Shown: positions 1 through 10,110, counted from the first letter of the stretch. The stretch is 64,000 nt of DNA from a bacterium (GCA_905221215.1 CAJNCI010000001.1:186001-250000); one strand, 5' to 3'. The notes: generated by a model not told the origin, from the sequence alone. Numbers and translations are program-made.

Positions 1-847
1 ATGTAGCTGTAAAACGAGAGTAAGGATTATTATCTTGATGATCTGCATTCAAAACAACTGTGATAACCCTCATGCCTTTTTCGACAGTAGTACCAACAAA
101 AGATTCACCAGCTTTGTCTGTTGTTCCTGTCTTAAGTCCATCAAAACCACCGCGATGAGCAGGCATACCTTCTAACATGTAGTTGGTCGAAGTGATTGTC
201 ATCCCAGCAAAAGTAGAAGAAGGTTTTTTCGTTATTTCCAAAACTTGTGGGTATTTCTTGATGAGGTTACGAGCAACGATAGCAACATCATAAGCACTGA
301 GCTTATTTTCATCATCTTTATTAGACCCTGGGTAAATGTTATCTCCGAGAGTTTCGTTGTTCAGACCAGTTGTATTGATAACCGTGGCATCTTTTATTCC
401 CCATTCCAGGAGTTTGTCCCGCATCATATCAACGAAGTTTTTTTCAGAGCCAGCAATTTTCTCAGCTAAGGCAATAGCGGCACTGTTGGCACTAGATACC
501 AGGGTTGCTTCAAGCAACTCTTCGACGGTATAATTACGGGCCTCCATAGGAACATTACTGGCTTCGGAATTTGTCGTTAATTGATAAGGATAATCAGAAA
601 TATCTACTGGAGTGGATAGTGTGATACTTCCATTTTCTAGAGCCTCATAGACAAGATAAACTGTAAGTAGTTTTGTAATAGAAGCAATTTCGACAGGTTG
701 AGTTGCATCTTTCTCGTAGAGAATTTTACCAGTATTGGCCTCAACAGCAATCGCATGTTTAGCAGCAATATTAAAATCTTGGGCAGCAACAGTAGAAGCT
801 GAGCCAATAACGGATAGGGCTAGTAGAGTTAAAATGATTTTTTTCAT
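1..847 (-). CDS. dacA: D-alanyl-D-alanine carboxypeptidase PBP3 (3' end beyond the window)
   Basis: Low-molecular-weight penicillin-binding protein that trims the terminal D-Ala from peptidoglycan pentapeptides at the outer membrane face, limiting cross-linking. Only the first 282 codons are in the window; the C-terminal part is missing at base 1. An N-terminal signal peptide is followed by the three active-site motifs: SITK with Ser56/Lys59, SAN with Ser119/Asn121, and KTG at 239-241. These numbers agree with what I recall for pneumococcal PBP3. The ATG at 847 is the only sensible start, but no Shine-Dalgarno precedes it, and an extended -10 box lies only 10 nt upstream, so the mRNA may be leaderless. 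It is divergent from the AI-2E-family gene. Confidence 0.96.
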   Translation of the reverse strand, partial: MKKIILTLLALSVIGSASTVAAQDFNIAAKHAIAVEANTGKILYEKDATQPVEIASITKLLTVYLVYEALENGSITLSTPVDISDYPYQLTTNSEASNVPMEARNYTVEELLEATLVSSANSAAIALAEKIAGSEKNFVDMMRDKLLEWGIKDATVINTTGLNNETLGDNIYPGSNKDDENKLSAYDVAIVARNLIKKYPQVLEITKKPSSTFAGMTITSTNYMLEGMPAHRGGFDGLKTGTTDKAGESFVGTTVEKGMRVITVVLNADHQDNNPYSRFTAT

Positions 848-856
848 AGTAAGTTT

Positions 857-865
857 ATTCTAACA
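857..865 (-). promoter_or_regulatory. Extended -10 promoter of dacA
   Basis: Reading the minus strand, TGT is followed directly by TAGAAT (862 to 857). No convincing -35 is visible. The expected transcription start is about 850, only a few bases before the ATG at 847. Confidence 0.5.
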
Positions 866-949
866 TAAAGAAAAAAATATTCCCAGTTTCATGACAGAAG
901 AAAGAAGCTTTTTTGAAAGTATGGTAAAATAGATGAATGGAGGTACCTC

Positions 950-2059
950 ATGTTTCGTAAGAATAAATTATTTTTTTGGACCAGTGAGATTTTACTATTA
1001 ACCATCATCTTTTACTTATGGAGAGAGATGGGAGCGATTATTACACCTTTTGTGAGCGTCGCAAACACCATCATGATTCCATTTTTATTGGGTGGCTTTT
1101 TATATTATTTGACCAATCCTATTGTAAATTTTTTACAAAAGTATTTCAAAATTAATCGTATCATTGGTATTCTACTAACCTTGTGTGCTTTGGTTTGGGG
1201 GCTTGTCATTGGGGTAGTCTATCTGTTACCGATTTTGGTCAATCAGTTGACCAGCTTGATTGCGACTAGCCAGACTATCTATAGTCGTTTGCAAAATTTG
1301 ATTGTAGATTTATCTACTTATCCAGCCTTTCAAAATTTGGATATTCAAGCGACTATTCAACAATTAAATCTGTCCTATGTAGATATTCTACAAAATATCC
1401 TAAATAGTGTTACCAATAGTGTCGGAAGTGTTATATCAGCTCTCTTTAGTACCGTTTTGATTATTATTATGACCCCTGTGTTTTTGGTTTATTTTTTGTT
1501 AGATGGTAACAAATTTTTACCGATGCTTGAGCGCACTGTTTTAAAGAGAGATAAGTTGCATATTGCAGGTCTCTTAAAGAATTTGAATGCGACAATTGCT
1601 CGCTATATTAGTGGAGTCGCCATTGATGCCATTATTATCGGTTGTTTGGCCTTTATTGGATATAGCGTGATTGGTTTGAAATACGCTTTGGTCTTTGCCA
1701 TCTTTTCAGGATTGGCCAATCTCATTCCTTATGTGGGACCAAGCATTGGCTTGATTCCGATGATTATTGCCAATGTCTTTACGGATCCTCATAGAATGCT
1801 AATTGCAGTTGTTTACATGCTAATCATTCAACAAGTGGATGGAAATATCCTCTACCCTCGAATCGTAGGTGGTGTGATGAAGGTCCATCCAATCACGATT
1901 TTGGTATTACTTTTGTTATCAAGTAATATCTATGGTGTCATTGGTATGATTGTCGCAGTACCAACCTATTCTATCTTGAAAGAAATTTCTAAGTTCTTAT
2001 CTCGCTTGTATGAAAATCACAAAATAATGAAAGAACGAGAAAGAGAATTAGTCAAGTAA
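950..2059 (+). CDS. AI-2E family (PerM/YdiK-like) membrane transporter
   Basis: Polytopic membrane protein of 369 aa in the AI-2E transporter family; the substrate cannot be told from sequence. Hydrophobic segments cluster at about residues 7-50, 65-90 and 150-180, with several more from 215 to 345. The hydrophilic stretch at about 90-145 and the conserved region around GLANLIPYVGP (about 258) are typical of the family. The highly charged C-terminus is cytoplasmic. GGAGG at 939-943 and an extended -10 (TGG TAAAAT, 922-930) support the ATG at 950. It is a single-gene unit, with a terminator after the stop and tuf downstream under its own promoter. Confidence 0.88.
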   Translation: MFRKNKLFFWTSEILLLTIIFYLWREMGAIITPFVSVANTIMIPFLLGGFLYYLTNPIVNFLQKYFKINRIIGILLTLCALVWGLVIGVVYLLPILVNQLTSLIATSQTIYSRLQNLIVDLSTYPAFQNLDIQATIQQLNLSYVDILQNILNSVTNSVGSVISALFSTVLIIIMTPVFLVYFLLDGNKFLPMLERTVLKRDKLHIAGLLKNLNATIARYISGVAIDAIIIGCLAFIGYSVIGLKYALVFAIFSGLANLIPYVGPSIGLIPMIIANVFTDPHRMLIAVVYMLIIQQVDGNILYPRIVGGVMKVHPITILVLLLLSSNIYGVIGMIVAVPTYSILKEISKFLSRLYENHKIMKERERELVK

Positions 2060-2061
2060 AA

Positions 2062-2084
2062 GTCAGGAAATTCCTGATTTTTCT
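2062..2084 (+). terminator. Rho-independent terminator after the AI-2E-family gene
   Basis: Short palindrome TCAGGAA-A-TTCCTGA followed by a T-rich run, directly after the stop codon. Confidence 0.65.
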
Positions 2085-2166
2085 TTTTATTTAGGCAAGT
2101 GATAGGAGTTGAAGTACCGTTTAGATTAGTAGATTAAGAATAATTCACAAAAACTTTGTAAAACAC

Positions 2167-2194
2167 TTGCAATTTAGCTGAAATTTGATAAAAT
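2167..2194 (+). promoter_or_regulatory. tuf promoter
   Basis: TTGCAA (2167-2172), a 16-bp spacer, and TAAAAT (2189-2194) preceded by TGA, which makes an extended -10. This leaves a leader of about 65 nt before the GGAGG of tuf. Confidence 0.75.
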
Positions 2195-2265
2195 AGTAAG
2201 GAAAGTTAGACTGTATTGCCTACTGTCTATCTATAAAATATATTTTATTGGAGGCTTTTACTCAA

Positions 2266-3462
<1,197 letters not shown>

Positions 3463-3508
3463 TTCGATTTAGTTCCCAGAAGAACAATTATTTAAGTCAG
3501 ACACTAAA

Positions 3509-3537
3509 AGAATCTTGCTTTGCAAGGTTCTTTTTTT
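3509..3537 (+). terminator. tuf terminator
   Basis: Ten-bp stem AGAATCTTGC / GCAAGGTTCT (one G-T pair) with a TTT loop, followed by seven T. Confidence 0.92.
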
Positions 3538-3570
3538 CAAATATTGAACTTAAATTAAAGAATTGCTTAT

Positions 3571-3603
3571 AAAAAAGCTCCATACACCTGATGTGTATAG
3601 AGC
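3571..3603 (-). terminator. Terminator of the minus-strand helicase unit
   Basis: On the minus strand GCTC-ATACAC pairs with GTGTAT-GAGC (one mismatch), followed by TTTTTT. It lies just beyond the helicase stop and faces the tuf terminator. Confidence 0.85.
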
Positions 3604-3611
3604 AATGGAGA

Positions 3612-4694
3612 TTATTTGATATAGAGTTCTTGATTTTTCAAGACAATTTCACGTACGCTTGCAAACTTCTTGAGTTTTTTGATTTCTTCTGGATGAGTGA
3701 CGAGAGTGATAACATAGCCTTCTTTACCCATGCGACCTGTACGGCCAGCACGGTGAGTGTAGGTTTCAATATCTCTAGGAACATCAAAGTTTACGACGCA
3801 TTCTAGACTATCGATATCAATTCCACGAGCCAAAAGGTCAGTTGCAAGGAGTAGGGTTAGTTGCTTATCTTTAAACTTTTCTAAGATGACTTTTCTAAAT
3901 TTGACATTAACATCACTAGCGAGGGAAACAGCCAAGATATCACGATATTGTAATTTTTCTTCCGCACTGCCAAGGTCTGATAGGCTGTTAAAAAAGACTA
4001 GTCCGCGGAAATCCTCAACATGAGCCAGTTTTCGTAGCATATCCACTCGGTGACGTTGGTCTACCTGCATATAGAAATGCTGGATATTGTCCAGTTTTTG
4101 ATCAGAGAGATCAATAGTGCGTGTATTTGGCACAATCTTTTCTTTGTCAAACTTGGTCGTCGCACTCATGTAGATAAGTTGATGGTCACGAGGTGCGTAG
4201 TGAGTGATTTTCTCAACAAAGTGAATCTGAGAATCATCTAGCAATTGATCAAATTCATCCAAGATGATGGTTTCTACATTCATCATCTTAATTTTTTTCA
4301 ATTTAATCAGTTCAAAGATACGACCAGGGGTTCCAATCAGAATTTCTGGTCCTTTTTTAAGGCGTTCAATCTGGCGTTTCTGACTTGAACCTGATAGGAA
4401 GAGTTGGGCTGTCAAGCCGATAGCCTCTGCCCACGTTTTACATACATCAAAAATCTGTCCAGCAAGTTCTGTATTTGGTGCTAGAATCAAGAGTTGCTGG
4501 GCTTTTTTCTTTTGTAGTCTGAGAAGACTTGGTAGGAGGTAAGCTAGGGTCTTACCAGTTCCTGTTGGGCTCACTCCTAGGAGATTTTCTCCAGCAAGGA
4601 TAGGCTCAAATAGTTGAGTTTGAATGGGGGTAAATTCTTGGAAACCGAGTTGGTCACTCAGTTCTTGCCATTCAGTCGGTAGTTTAGTTTTCAT
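3612..4694 (-). CDS. DEAD-box ATP-dependent RNA helicase
   Basis: RNA helicase of 360 aa, short for the family because it lacks a long C-terminal tail. Visible motifs: Q-motif region FTPIQTQ, Walker A SPTGTGKT, motif II as DEFD instead of DEAD, motif III SAT, and motif VI HRAGRTGR. ATG 4694 (MKTKLPTEW) is preferred over the upstream ATG at 4763 because a GAGG lies before it and the family homology begins there. It overlaps the end of the oxidoreductase gene by 11 nt, so the two are probably co-transcribed and translationally coupled. Likely roles are mRNA decay or ribosome assembly; which paralogue it is (CshA/CshB type) cannot be settled here. Confidence 0.9.
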   Translation of the reverse strand: MKTKLPTEWQELSDQLGFQEFTPIQTQLFEPILAGENLLGVSPTGTGKTLAYLLPSLLRLQKKKAQQLLILAPNTELAGQIFDVCKTWAEAIGLTAQLFLSGSSQKRQIERLKKGPEILIGTPGRIFELIKLKKIKMMNVETIILDEFDQLLDDSQIHFVEKITHYAPRDHQLIYMSATTKFDKEKIVPNTRTIDLSDQKLDNIQHFYMQVDQRHRVDMLRKLAHVEDFRGLVFFNSLSDLGSAEEKLQYRDILAVSLASDVNVKFRKVILEKFKDKQLTLLLATDLLARGIDIDSLECVVNFDVPRDIETYTHRAGRTGRMGKEGYVITLVTHPEEIKKLKKFASVREIVLKNQELYIK

Positions 4695-5667
4695 TTTCTG
4701 CCTCAAATCTAATGCCAGCAGTCTGGCGCATGGTATATAGTAGCTCATGAACAGAGCCTGCATCGTCCAGCCAAGTCTGGTAAAGTGTCTGGTCTGGTTG
4801 CTGAATCATCTGTGCAAAGGCAGCGACTTCCTCAGTCATCGTATGAGGAGCCTGCTGGATAGGGAGTTGGACTTGATTTCCTTGGTGGTCGCTAAAAATA
4901 GTTGAGCGGACATGTTCGATTGTGTTGAGAGTCAAGGTTCCATCTGTCGTATAAATCTCGCAAGGAAGATTGGAAGTGATGTTTTTTCCAGCTTTGATGT
5001 GAACTTGAAAGTCAGGGTAGAAGAGGATACCGTCTCCATTTAGGTCAATGCTATTGTCAAGCTGTTGAGCATGGTAGGTCGCGTTCTGAGCTTTTCCAAA
5101 CAGACTAACGGCAGCGTAGAGGGGATAAATCCCCAAATCCATAAGAGCTCCACCAGCAAAACTGCCTGAAAAGACATTAGGTGTCTTCCCAGCCAACAAA
5201 TCTGGCATTTTGGAAGAATACTTGGCATAATTGAAATCAGCTCCTAAGATTTGCTTGTCTGCTAGAAATTTTTTGATAGTAGTAAAGGCTTTCTCGTGGT
5301 AATTACGAGCTGCTTCAAGGATAAAACAATTATTTTTCTCAGCTGTTTGAATCAAATTCAGCCATTCTTGTGGTTGAGTGACAGCTGGCTTTTCAAGAAT
5401 GACGTGTTTACCAGCAGTCAAGGCAGCTTTTGCCTGAGCAAAATGTAAGGAGTTTGGACTGGCGATATAGACTACATCAAAGGAAGACCTGAAGAAGTCC
5501 TCTAATTGATCGAAGAGTTGGATATCCTGATAGCGAGAAGCAAAGGTTGCTGCGGTTTCAAGTTTTCTAGAATAGACTGCGACCAACTGGTATTCTCCAC
5601 TGGTATGTGCTGCTTCTATGAAGTGATGGCTGATAGCGCCTGTTCCGATGACAGCTAATTTTAGCAT
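4684..5667 (-). CDS. Gfo/Idh/MocA family NAD(P)-dependent oxidoreductase
   Basis: Predicted dehydrogenase of 327 aa. The N-terminal Rossmann fold starts at LKLAVIGTGAISHHF (nucleotide-binding GxGxxx near residue 8). The family motif EKPA follows at about 96-99, then the C-terminal substrate domain. The substrate is unknown; members act on sugars, inositols or biliverdin-like compounds. ATG 5667 is chosen because AAAAGGAG lies 6-10 nt upstream; the ORF could extend 12 codons further without a ribosome site. It is first gene of a two-gene minus-strand unit with the helicase. Confidence 0.9.
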   Translation of the reverse strand: MLKLAVIGTGAISHHFIEAAHTSGEYQLVAVYSRKLETAATFASRYQDIQLFDQLEDFFRSSFDVVYIASPNSLHFAQAKAALTAGKHVILEKPAVTQPQEWLNLIQTAEKNNCFILEAARNYHEKAFTTIKKFLADKQILGADFNYAKYSSKMPDLLAGKTPNVFSGSFAGGALMDLGIYPLYAAVSLFGKAQNATYHAQQLDNSIDLNGDGILFYPDFQVHIKAGKNITSNLPCEIYTTDGTLTLNTIEHVRSTIFSDHQGNQVQLPIQQAPHTMTEEVAAFAQMIQQPDQTLYQTWLDDAGSVHELLYTMRQTAGIRFEAENEN

Positions 5668-5701
5668 AGATACTCCTTTTCCGATTTTAAATCCTTCTTT
5701 C

Positions 5702-5710
5702 ATTATAACA
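5702..5710 (-). promoter_or_regulatory. Extended -10 promoter of the oxidoreductase-helicase unit
   Basis: Minus strand TGT followed by TATAAT (5707 to 5702), 35 nt before the ATG at 5667. A TTGGAT about 19 bp upstream could be a weak -35. Confidence 0.6.
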
Positions 5711-5820
5711 TAGATGGCAGAGACTATCCAACAGAGGGTAAAAATTTTTAAATAAGCTACTAGGACTTTCCCAAAGAAAGTGGTACAATAATGAGATGAG
5801 TAAATGAAATGGGAGGAAAA

Positions 5821-6513
5821 ATGAGGTTACTACCTATAAGAAAAATATCACGTCAGTCTAAGAGGCTAGCGCTTTTTTTGACTTTTTGTGCAGGATATGT
5901 AGATGCCTATACTTTTATTGTGAGAGGGAATACTCTTGTAGCTGGACAAACTGGGAATGTCGTCTTTTTATCAGTGGGTCTCATTCAACACAATGTGTCA
6001 GATGCTAGTGCTAAAGTAATGACCTTGCTAGCTTTTATGATGGGGGTCTTTTTACTAACGATTTATAAGGAAAAATTGAGAATTGTGAAAAAACCTATTC
6101 TGTCCTTGATTCCTTTAGCAATCCTATCAATCATTATTGGATTTGTACCACAAACTGTAGAGAATATCTATCTAGTACCGCCCTTGGCCTTTTGTATGGG
6201 GTTGGTGACAACTGCTTTTGGAGAAGTATCTGGGATTGCTTATAACAATGCATTTATGACAGGGAATATCAAACGGACTATGCTGGCTTTTGGAGATTAT
6301 TTCCGGACCAAGCACACTCCTTTTTTGCGTGAAGGTTTCATATTTGTTAGCTTGCTTACTAGTTTTGTCCTTGGAGTGGTTTTTTCAGCCTATTTGACGA
6401 TTTTTTATCATGAAAAGACCATTATTGGTATTCCTATTATGATGAGCATTTTTTACCTCAGTATGCTTTTTGCTTCATGGCAGAAAAAAGTAAAAGAAAA
6501 AGCTTCATTTTAG
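5821..6513 (+). CDS. YoaK-like (DUF1275) membrane protein
   Basis: Integral membrane protein of 230 aa in the YoaK/DUF1275 family; function not established. The family hallmark near the N-terminus is visible as FCAGYVDAYTF, followed by GQTGNVVFL. About six transmembrane segments are spread to residue 225. GGAGG at 5812-5816 overlaps the in-frame ATG at 5809, so ATG 5821 is the start. A TACAAT -10 (5784-5789) lies upstream. It stands alone between the divergent oxidoreductase and the L21 leader. Confidence 0.85.
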   Translation: MRLLPIRKISRQSKRLALFLTFCAGYVDAYTFIVRGNTLVAGQTGNVVFLSVGLIQHNVSDASAKVMTLLAFMMGVFLLTIYKEKLRIVKKPILSLIPLAILSIIIGFVPQTVENIYLVPPLAFCMGLVTTAFGEVSGIAYNNAFMTGNIKRTMLAFGDYFRTKHTPFLREGFIFVSLLTSFVLGVVFSAYLTIFYHEKTIIGIPIMMSIFYLSMLFASWQKKVKEKASF

Positions 6514-6523
6514 GTGTTATTAC

Positions 6524-6552
6524 TTGTAAGAAAATAGGAGATATGTTATACT
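6524..6552 (+). promoter_or_regulatory. Promoter of the rplU-prp-rpmA operon
   Basis: TTGTAA (6524-6529), a 17-bp spacer, and TATACT (6547-6552) preceded by TGT (extended -10). The start would be near 6559, leaving a leader of about 230 nt before rplU. Confidence 0.8.
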
Positions 6553-6558
6553 TGAAGA

Positions 6559-6781
6559 GTTGACTATGCACATTCCTGTGCAACCGCACGAACATCGTCG
6601 CTCGTCGTATAACAAATTTAAACTTCGTCATTGTCGCCTTGTCTAACATAAGTTATGCCTTCGGCTCAATTCCTAGTTTATTCTTTGTTATACTTAGAGC
6701 TCTTCTTTTAAGTGGTTCGTCCCACGATGCTAGGCGAGTCTTCACAAAAAATTCGGGGAAACCCATAAAAATCATAGGAGG
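6559..6781 (+). ncRNA. Ribosomal protein L21 leader RNA
   Basis: A long untranslated leader between a strong promoter and rplU, the usual place of the Firmicutes L21 leader, thought to allow autoregulation of the operon. I see a hairpin TGCACA-TTCC-TGTGCA at 6567-6582 and further pairing potential (CCTAG near 6670 with CTAGG near 6730). The leader ends at AGGAGG (6776-6781). The family call rests mainly on position; a covariance search would settle it. No real ORF is present. Confidence 0.65.
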
Positions 6782-6787
6782 TGCATA

Positions 6788-7102
6788 ATGAGCACATACG
6801 CAATTATCAAAACTGGCGGAAAACAAGTTAAAGTTGAAGTTGGTCAAGCAGTTTACGTTGAAAAATTGAACGTTGAAGCTGGTCAAGAAGTTACTTTTAA
6901 CGAAGTTGTTCTTGTTGGTGGTGAAAACACTGTTGTCGGAACTCCACTTGTTGCTGGAGCTACTGTAGTTGGAACTGTTGAAAAACAAGGAAAACAAAAG
7001 AAAGTTGTTACTTACAAGTACAAACCTAAAAAAGGTAGCCACCGTAAACAAGGTCACCGTCAACCATATACAAAAGTTGTCATCAACGCAATCAACGCTT
7101 AA
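6788..7102 (+). CDS. rplU: 50S ribosomal protein L21
   Basis: 104-aa large-subunit protein that binds 23S rRNA. The sequence begins [13 protein letters not shown], the conserved L21 start, and carries the basic segment [19 protein letters not shown] near the C-terminus. A strong AGGAGG precedes it. First gene of the rplU-prp-rpmA operon common to Firmicutes, with ribosomal-type codon use. Confidence 0.99.
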
Positions 7103-7108
7103 TTTTAA

Positions 7109-7462
<354 letters not shown>

Positions 7463-7478
7463 CACGGAGGAAAACATT

Positions 7479-7772
7479 ATGTTGAAAATGACTCTTAACA
7501 ACTTGCAACTTTTCGCCCACAAAAAAGGTGGAGGTTCTACATCAAACGGACGTGATTCACAAGCGAAACGTCTTGGAGCTAAAGCAGCTGACGGACAAAC
7601 TGTAACAGGTGGATCAATCCTTTACCGTCAACGTGGTACACACATCTATCCAGGTGTAAACGTTGGACGTGGTGGAGACGATACTTTGTTCGCTAAAGTT
7701 GAAGGCGTAGTACGCTTTGAACGTAAAGGACGCGATAAAAAACAAGTTTCTGTTTACCCAATCGCTAAATAA
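7479..7772 (+). CDS. rpmA: 50S ribosomal protein L27 (with Prp-cleaved N-terminus)
   Basis: 97-aa precursor of L27, whose mature N-terminus reaches the peptidyl-transferase centre. Residues 1-12 ([12 protein letters not shown]) form the Firmicutes extension; cleavage is expected between Phe12 and Ala13, giving AHKKGGGS as the mature start. GGAGG at 7466-7470 with 8-nt spacing supports ATG 7479 rather than the ATG at 7488. Last gene of the operon; terminator-like hairpins follow. Confidence 0.98.
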   Translation: MLKMTLNNLQLFAHKKGGGSTSNGRDSQAKRLGAKAADGQTVTGGSILYRQRGTHIYPGVNVGRGGDDTLFAKVEGVVRFERKGRDKKQVSVYPIAK

Positions 7773-7843
7773 AAAGGTCCAGTAAACCTTTTTATCCCGA
7801 GCCTTGAATGTAAAGGCGAGGAAGCTAGAAATAGCATTAAATA

Positions 7844-7877
7844 AGGCTTTCCGAGATTTCGAAGAGCCTGTTTTTTT
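7844..7877 (+). terminator. Terminator of the rplU-prp-rpmA operon
   Basis: Eleven-position stem AGGCTTTCCGA / TCGAAGAGCCT with one mismatch and one wobble, then GTTTTTTT. A weaker AAAAAGGT/ACCTTTTT hairpin lies immediately after the rpmA stop (7771-7793). Confidence 0.8.
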
Positions 7878-8090
7878 GTTTTGATACCCACGATGATACC
7901 CATTTTTAAAAACCAATGTAAGAAGTGAATTTGTCGGTTACTTTATTTTGCAATTAAAAAATAGCATGATGTAAAAATTTTTCAGTAATGAATTTAATAA
8001 GGTAATAAGATATTGTAAAAATTGCTAAGCTTTGATATTATAATTGTATCTAAAAGAAGAAGTAAGAAGAATGAAAGGATGTGACCCTGT
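7878..8090 (+). other. AT-rich intergenic stretch with a tandem GATACCCA motif
   Basis: No gene seen. Two copies of GATACCCA lie 12 nt apart (7883-7890 and 7895-7902). On the minus strand they read as GGGTATC pairs, which resemble the paired motifs often found at the 3' end of tyrosine integrase genes. The rest is very AT-rich up to the lipoprotein gene. Possibly the scar of a lost integrated element, but this is only a suggestion. Confidence 0.25.
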
Positions 8091-8501
8091 ATGAAAAAGA
8101 TATTCATCATAATAGTCTGTTCAACCTCTTTTCTTGTTCTATCTGCTTGTGACAATAACAAAAAAATCATTCTTCCTGAATCTGAAAGGATTTCTGTAAT
8201 TTCCCTGCAGAAAAGTATCTCTGGAGAAATTAAAATAATAAGTAAGAGAGAAGAAATTTCAGAATTGATTAAGGAGATACACAAACAATCAAAATCTACA
8301 ACTTTAGAGAGTGTAAATGATCAACCGACAAATGTTAAAGATTACATCATTATCAAATTCACTCATCAGAATGAAGAAAATGATAGTATAGCCTATCTAT
8401 ATACTATGAAGGAAAAACAGTATATTGAACATCCTTATGCTGGTATTTGGGAAGTAAATCCAGATATAGCTTATAGGATTGAAGAGGCTTTTTCTAGTTG
8501 A
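8091..8501 (+). CDS. Small predicted lipoprotein of unknown function
   Basis: 136-aa protein with a lipoprotein signal peptide: MKK, hydrophobic core and lipobox LSAC with the lipidated Cys at residue 20. The remaining 116 residues are hydrophilic and Glu/Lys/Ile-rich, ending in a segment with EHPYAGIWEVNPDIAYRIEE. It resembles short streptococcal DUF5301-type lipoproteins, but I am not certain. The ribosome site (AAAGGATG) is weak. The gene is clearly more AT-rich than its neighbours and sits alone between two terminators, so it may be a late acquisition. Confidence 0.7.
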   Translation: MKKIFIIIVCSTSFLVLSACDNNKKIILPESERISVISLQKSISGEIKIISKREEISELIKEIHKQSKSTTLESVNDQPTNVKDYIIIKFTHQNEENDSIAYLYTMKEKQYIEHPYAGIWEVNPDIAYRIEEAFSS

Positions 8502-8550
8502 TTTATATAGCAAAAGAAAATGTTAGAGGATTCTCTTGCATCATATTTTA

Positions 8551-8580
8551 AACGGTAAATCAAAAAGATTTGCTGTTTTT
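8551..8580 (+). terminator. Terminator after the small lipoprotein gene
   Basis: Eleven-bp stem AACGGTAAATC / GATTTGCTGTT (two wobbles), A-rich loop, followed by TTT and a T-rich stretch. Confidence 0.7.
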
Positions 8581-8687
8581 ATTTGCTTGAAATCAGATAA
8601 GGACTGAAAAAAGACATTATTCTAATTCTTGGATTGGGATGTTAGAGTCTTCATTGAGTTTTGAAAATTTCCAGACTTTTTTCCTTT

Positions 8688-8715
8688 TTGGAAAACTTCT
8701 AAAATATGGTATAAT
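8688..8715 (+). promoter_or_regulatory. Promoter of the LysR-lspA-rluD-pce group
   Basis: TTGGAA (8688-8693), a 16-bp spacer, and TATAAT (8710-8715) preceded by TGG (extended -10). Confidence 0.75.
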
Positions 8716-8743
8716 GAAAAAATAAAGAAGTTGGGGGTAGAAG

Positions 8744-9652
8744 ATGAACATTCAACAATTACGCTATGTTGTTGCCATTGCCAATAGTGGTACTTTCCGT
8801 GAAGCTGCTGAAAAGATGTATGTAAGCCAGCCGAGTCTGTCTATTTCTGTTCGTGATTTGGAAAAAGAATTGGGCTTTAAGATTTTCCGTCGGACCAGCT
8901 CAGGGACTTTCTTGACCCGTCGTGGTATGGAATTTTATGAAAAAGCGCAAGAATTGGTCAAGGGATTTGATATTTTTCAAAATCAGTATGCCAATCCTGA
9001 AGAAGAAAAAGATGAATTTTCCATTGCTAGCCAGCACTATGACTTCTTGCCACCAACCATTACGGCCTTTTCAGAACGTTATCCGGACTATAAGAACTTC
9101 CGTATTTTTGAATCAACTACTGTTCAAATTTTAGACGAAGTAGCGCAAGGGCATAGTGAGATTGGGATTATCTACCTCAACAATCAAAATAAAAAGGGGA
9201 TTATGCAGCGGGTTGAAAAGCTAGGTCTGGAGGTCATTGAGTTGATTCCCTTCCATACCCATATTTATCTCCGTGAGGGGCATCCTTTAGCCCAGAAAGA
9301 TGAATTGGTCATGGAGGATTTAGCGGATCTACCAACGGTTCGTTTCACTCAAGAGAAAGACGAGTACCTTTATTATTCAGAGAACTTTGTTGATACCAGC
9401 GCTAGCTCGCAGATGTTCAATGTGACAGACCGTGCCACCTTGAATGGTATTTTGGAGCGGACGGACGCCTATGCTACAGGTTCTGGATTTTTAGATAGTG
9501 ACAGTGTCAATGGTATCACAGTTATTCGTCTCAAGGATAATTTGGATAATCGCATGGTCTATGTTAAACGTGAGGAAGTGGAACTTAGTCAGGCTGGAAC
9601 TCTTTTCGTAGAAGTCATGCAAGAATATTTTGATCAGAAGAGGAAATCATGA
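8744..9652 (+). CDS. LysR-family transcriptional regulator (CpsY/MtaR-like)
   Basis: 302-aa DNA-binding regulator. A winged helix-turn-helix occupies residues 1-60 ([18 protein letters not shown], then [19 protein letters not shown]), followed by a linker helix and a periplasmic-binding-protein-like effector domain to the end. The position directly before lspA matches what I recall for the CpsY/MtaR regulators of streptococci, linked to methionine uptake and cell-wall adaptation; the specific role is inferred from context. GGGGGTAGAAG precedes the ATG. The stop overlaps the lspA start by 4 nt. Confidence 0.88.
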   Translation: MNIQQLRYVVAIANSGTFREAAEKMYVSQPSLSISVRDLEKELGFKIFRRTSSGTFLTRRGMEFYEKAQELVKGFDIFQNQYANPEEEKDEFSIASQHYDFLPPTITAFSERYPDYKNFRIFESTTVQILDEVAQGHSEIGIIYLNNQNKKGIMQRVEKLGLEVIELIPFHTHIYLREGHPLAQKDELVMEDLADLPTVRFTQEKDEYLYYSENFVDTSASSQMFNVTDRATLNGILERTDAYATGSGFLDSDSVNGITVIRLKDNLDNRMVYVKREEVELSQAGTLFVEVMQEYFDQKRKS

Positions 9653-10110
9653 AAAAAAGAGGAATAGTGGCAGTCATTGTACTGCTTTTGATTGCGCTGG
9701 ATCAGTTAGTCAAATCCTATATCGTATGGCAGATTCCACTGGGTGAAGTTCGCTCTTGGATTCCCAATCTCGTTAGCTTGACCTACCTGCAAAATCGAGG
9801 GGCAGCCTTTTCCATGTTACAAGACCAGCAGTGGTTATTTGCTATCATTACACTGGTCGTTATGGTAGGTGCCATTTGGTATTTACATAAACACATGGAG
9901 GACTCACTCTGGATGGTCTTGGGCTTGACCTTGATCATCGCAGGTGGTCTTGGAAACTTTATTGACAGAATTAGTCAGGGATTTGTTGTGGATATGTTCC
10001 ACCTTGACTTTATCAATTTTGCAATTTTCAATGTGGCAGATAGCTATCTGACTGTTGGAGTGATTATTTTATTGATTGCAATGCTAAAAGAGGAAATAAA
10101 TGGAAATTAA
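9649..10110 (+). CDS. lspA: Lipoprotein signal peptidase (signal peptidase II)
   Basis: 153-aa membrane aspartyl protease that cleaves signal peptides of prolipoproteins after lipidation. Four hydrophobic segments lie at about 5-25, 62-80, 86-104 and 125-148. Conserved motifs are NRGAAF (49-54), GNFIDR (102-107), VVD with Asp115, and FNVAD with Asp131; the two Asp are the expected catalytic pair. Its ATG overlaps the regulator stop (ATGA), and its end overlaps rluD by 11 nt, so translation is coupled. Substrates in this window include PrsA and the small lipoprotein. Confidence 0.97.
   Translation: MKKRGIVAVIVLLLIALDQLVKSYIVWQIPLGEVRSWIPNLVSLTYLQNRGAAFSMLQDQQWLFAIITLVVMVGAIWYLHKHMEDSLWMVLGLTLIIAGGLGNFIDRISQGFVVDMFHLDFINFAIFNVADSYLTVGVIILLIAMLKEEINGN

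Noticed and set aside
2248..2265. TTG start for tuf six codons upstream
   Set aside because: It overlaps the GGAGG ribosome site, and EF-Tu proteins start at MAKEKY.
7614..7916. Minus-strand open frame covering the rpmA end and its terminator
   Set aside because: Overlaps rpmA and a terminator, no ribosome site, composition not gene-like; only the tandem GATACCCA motif was kept as an observation.
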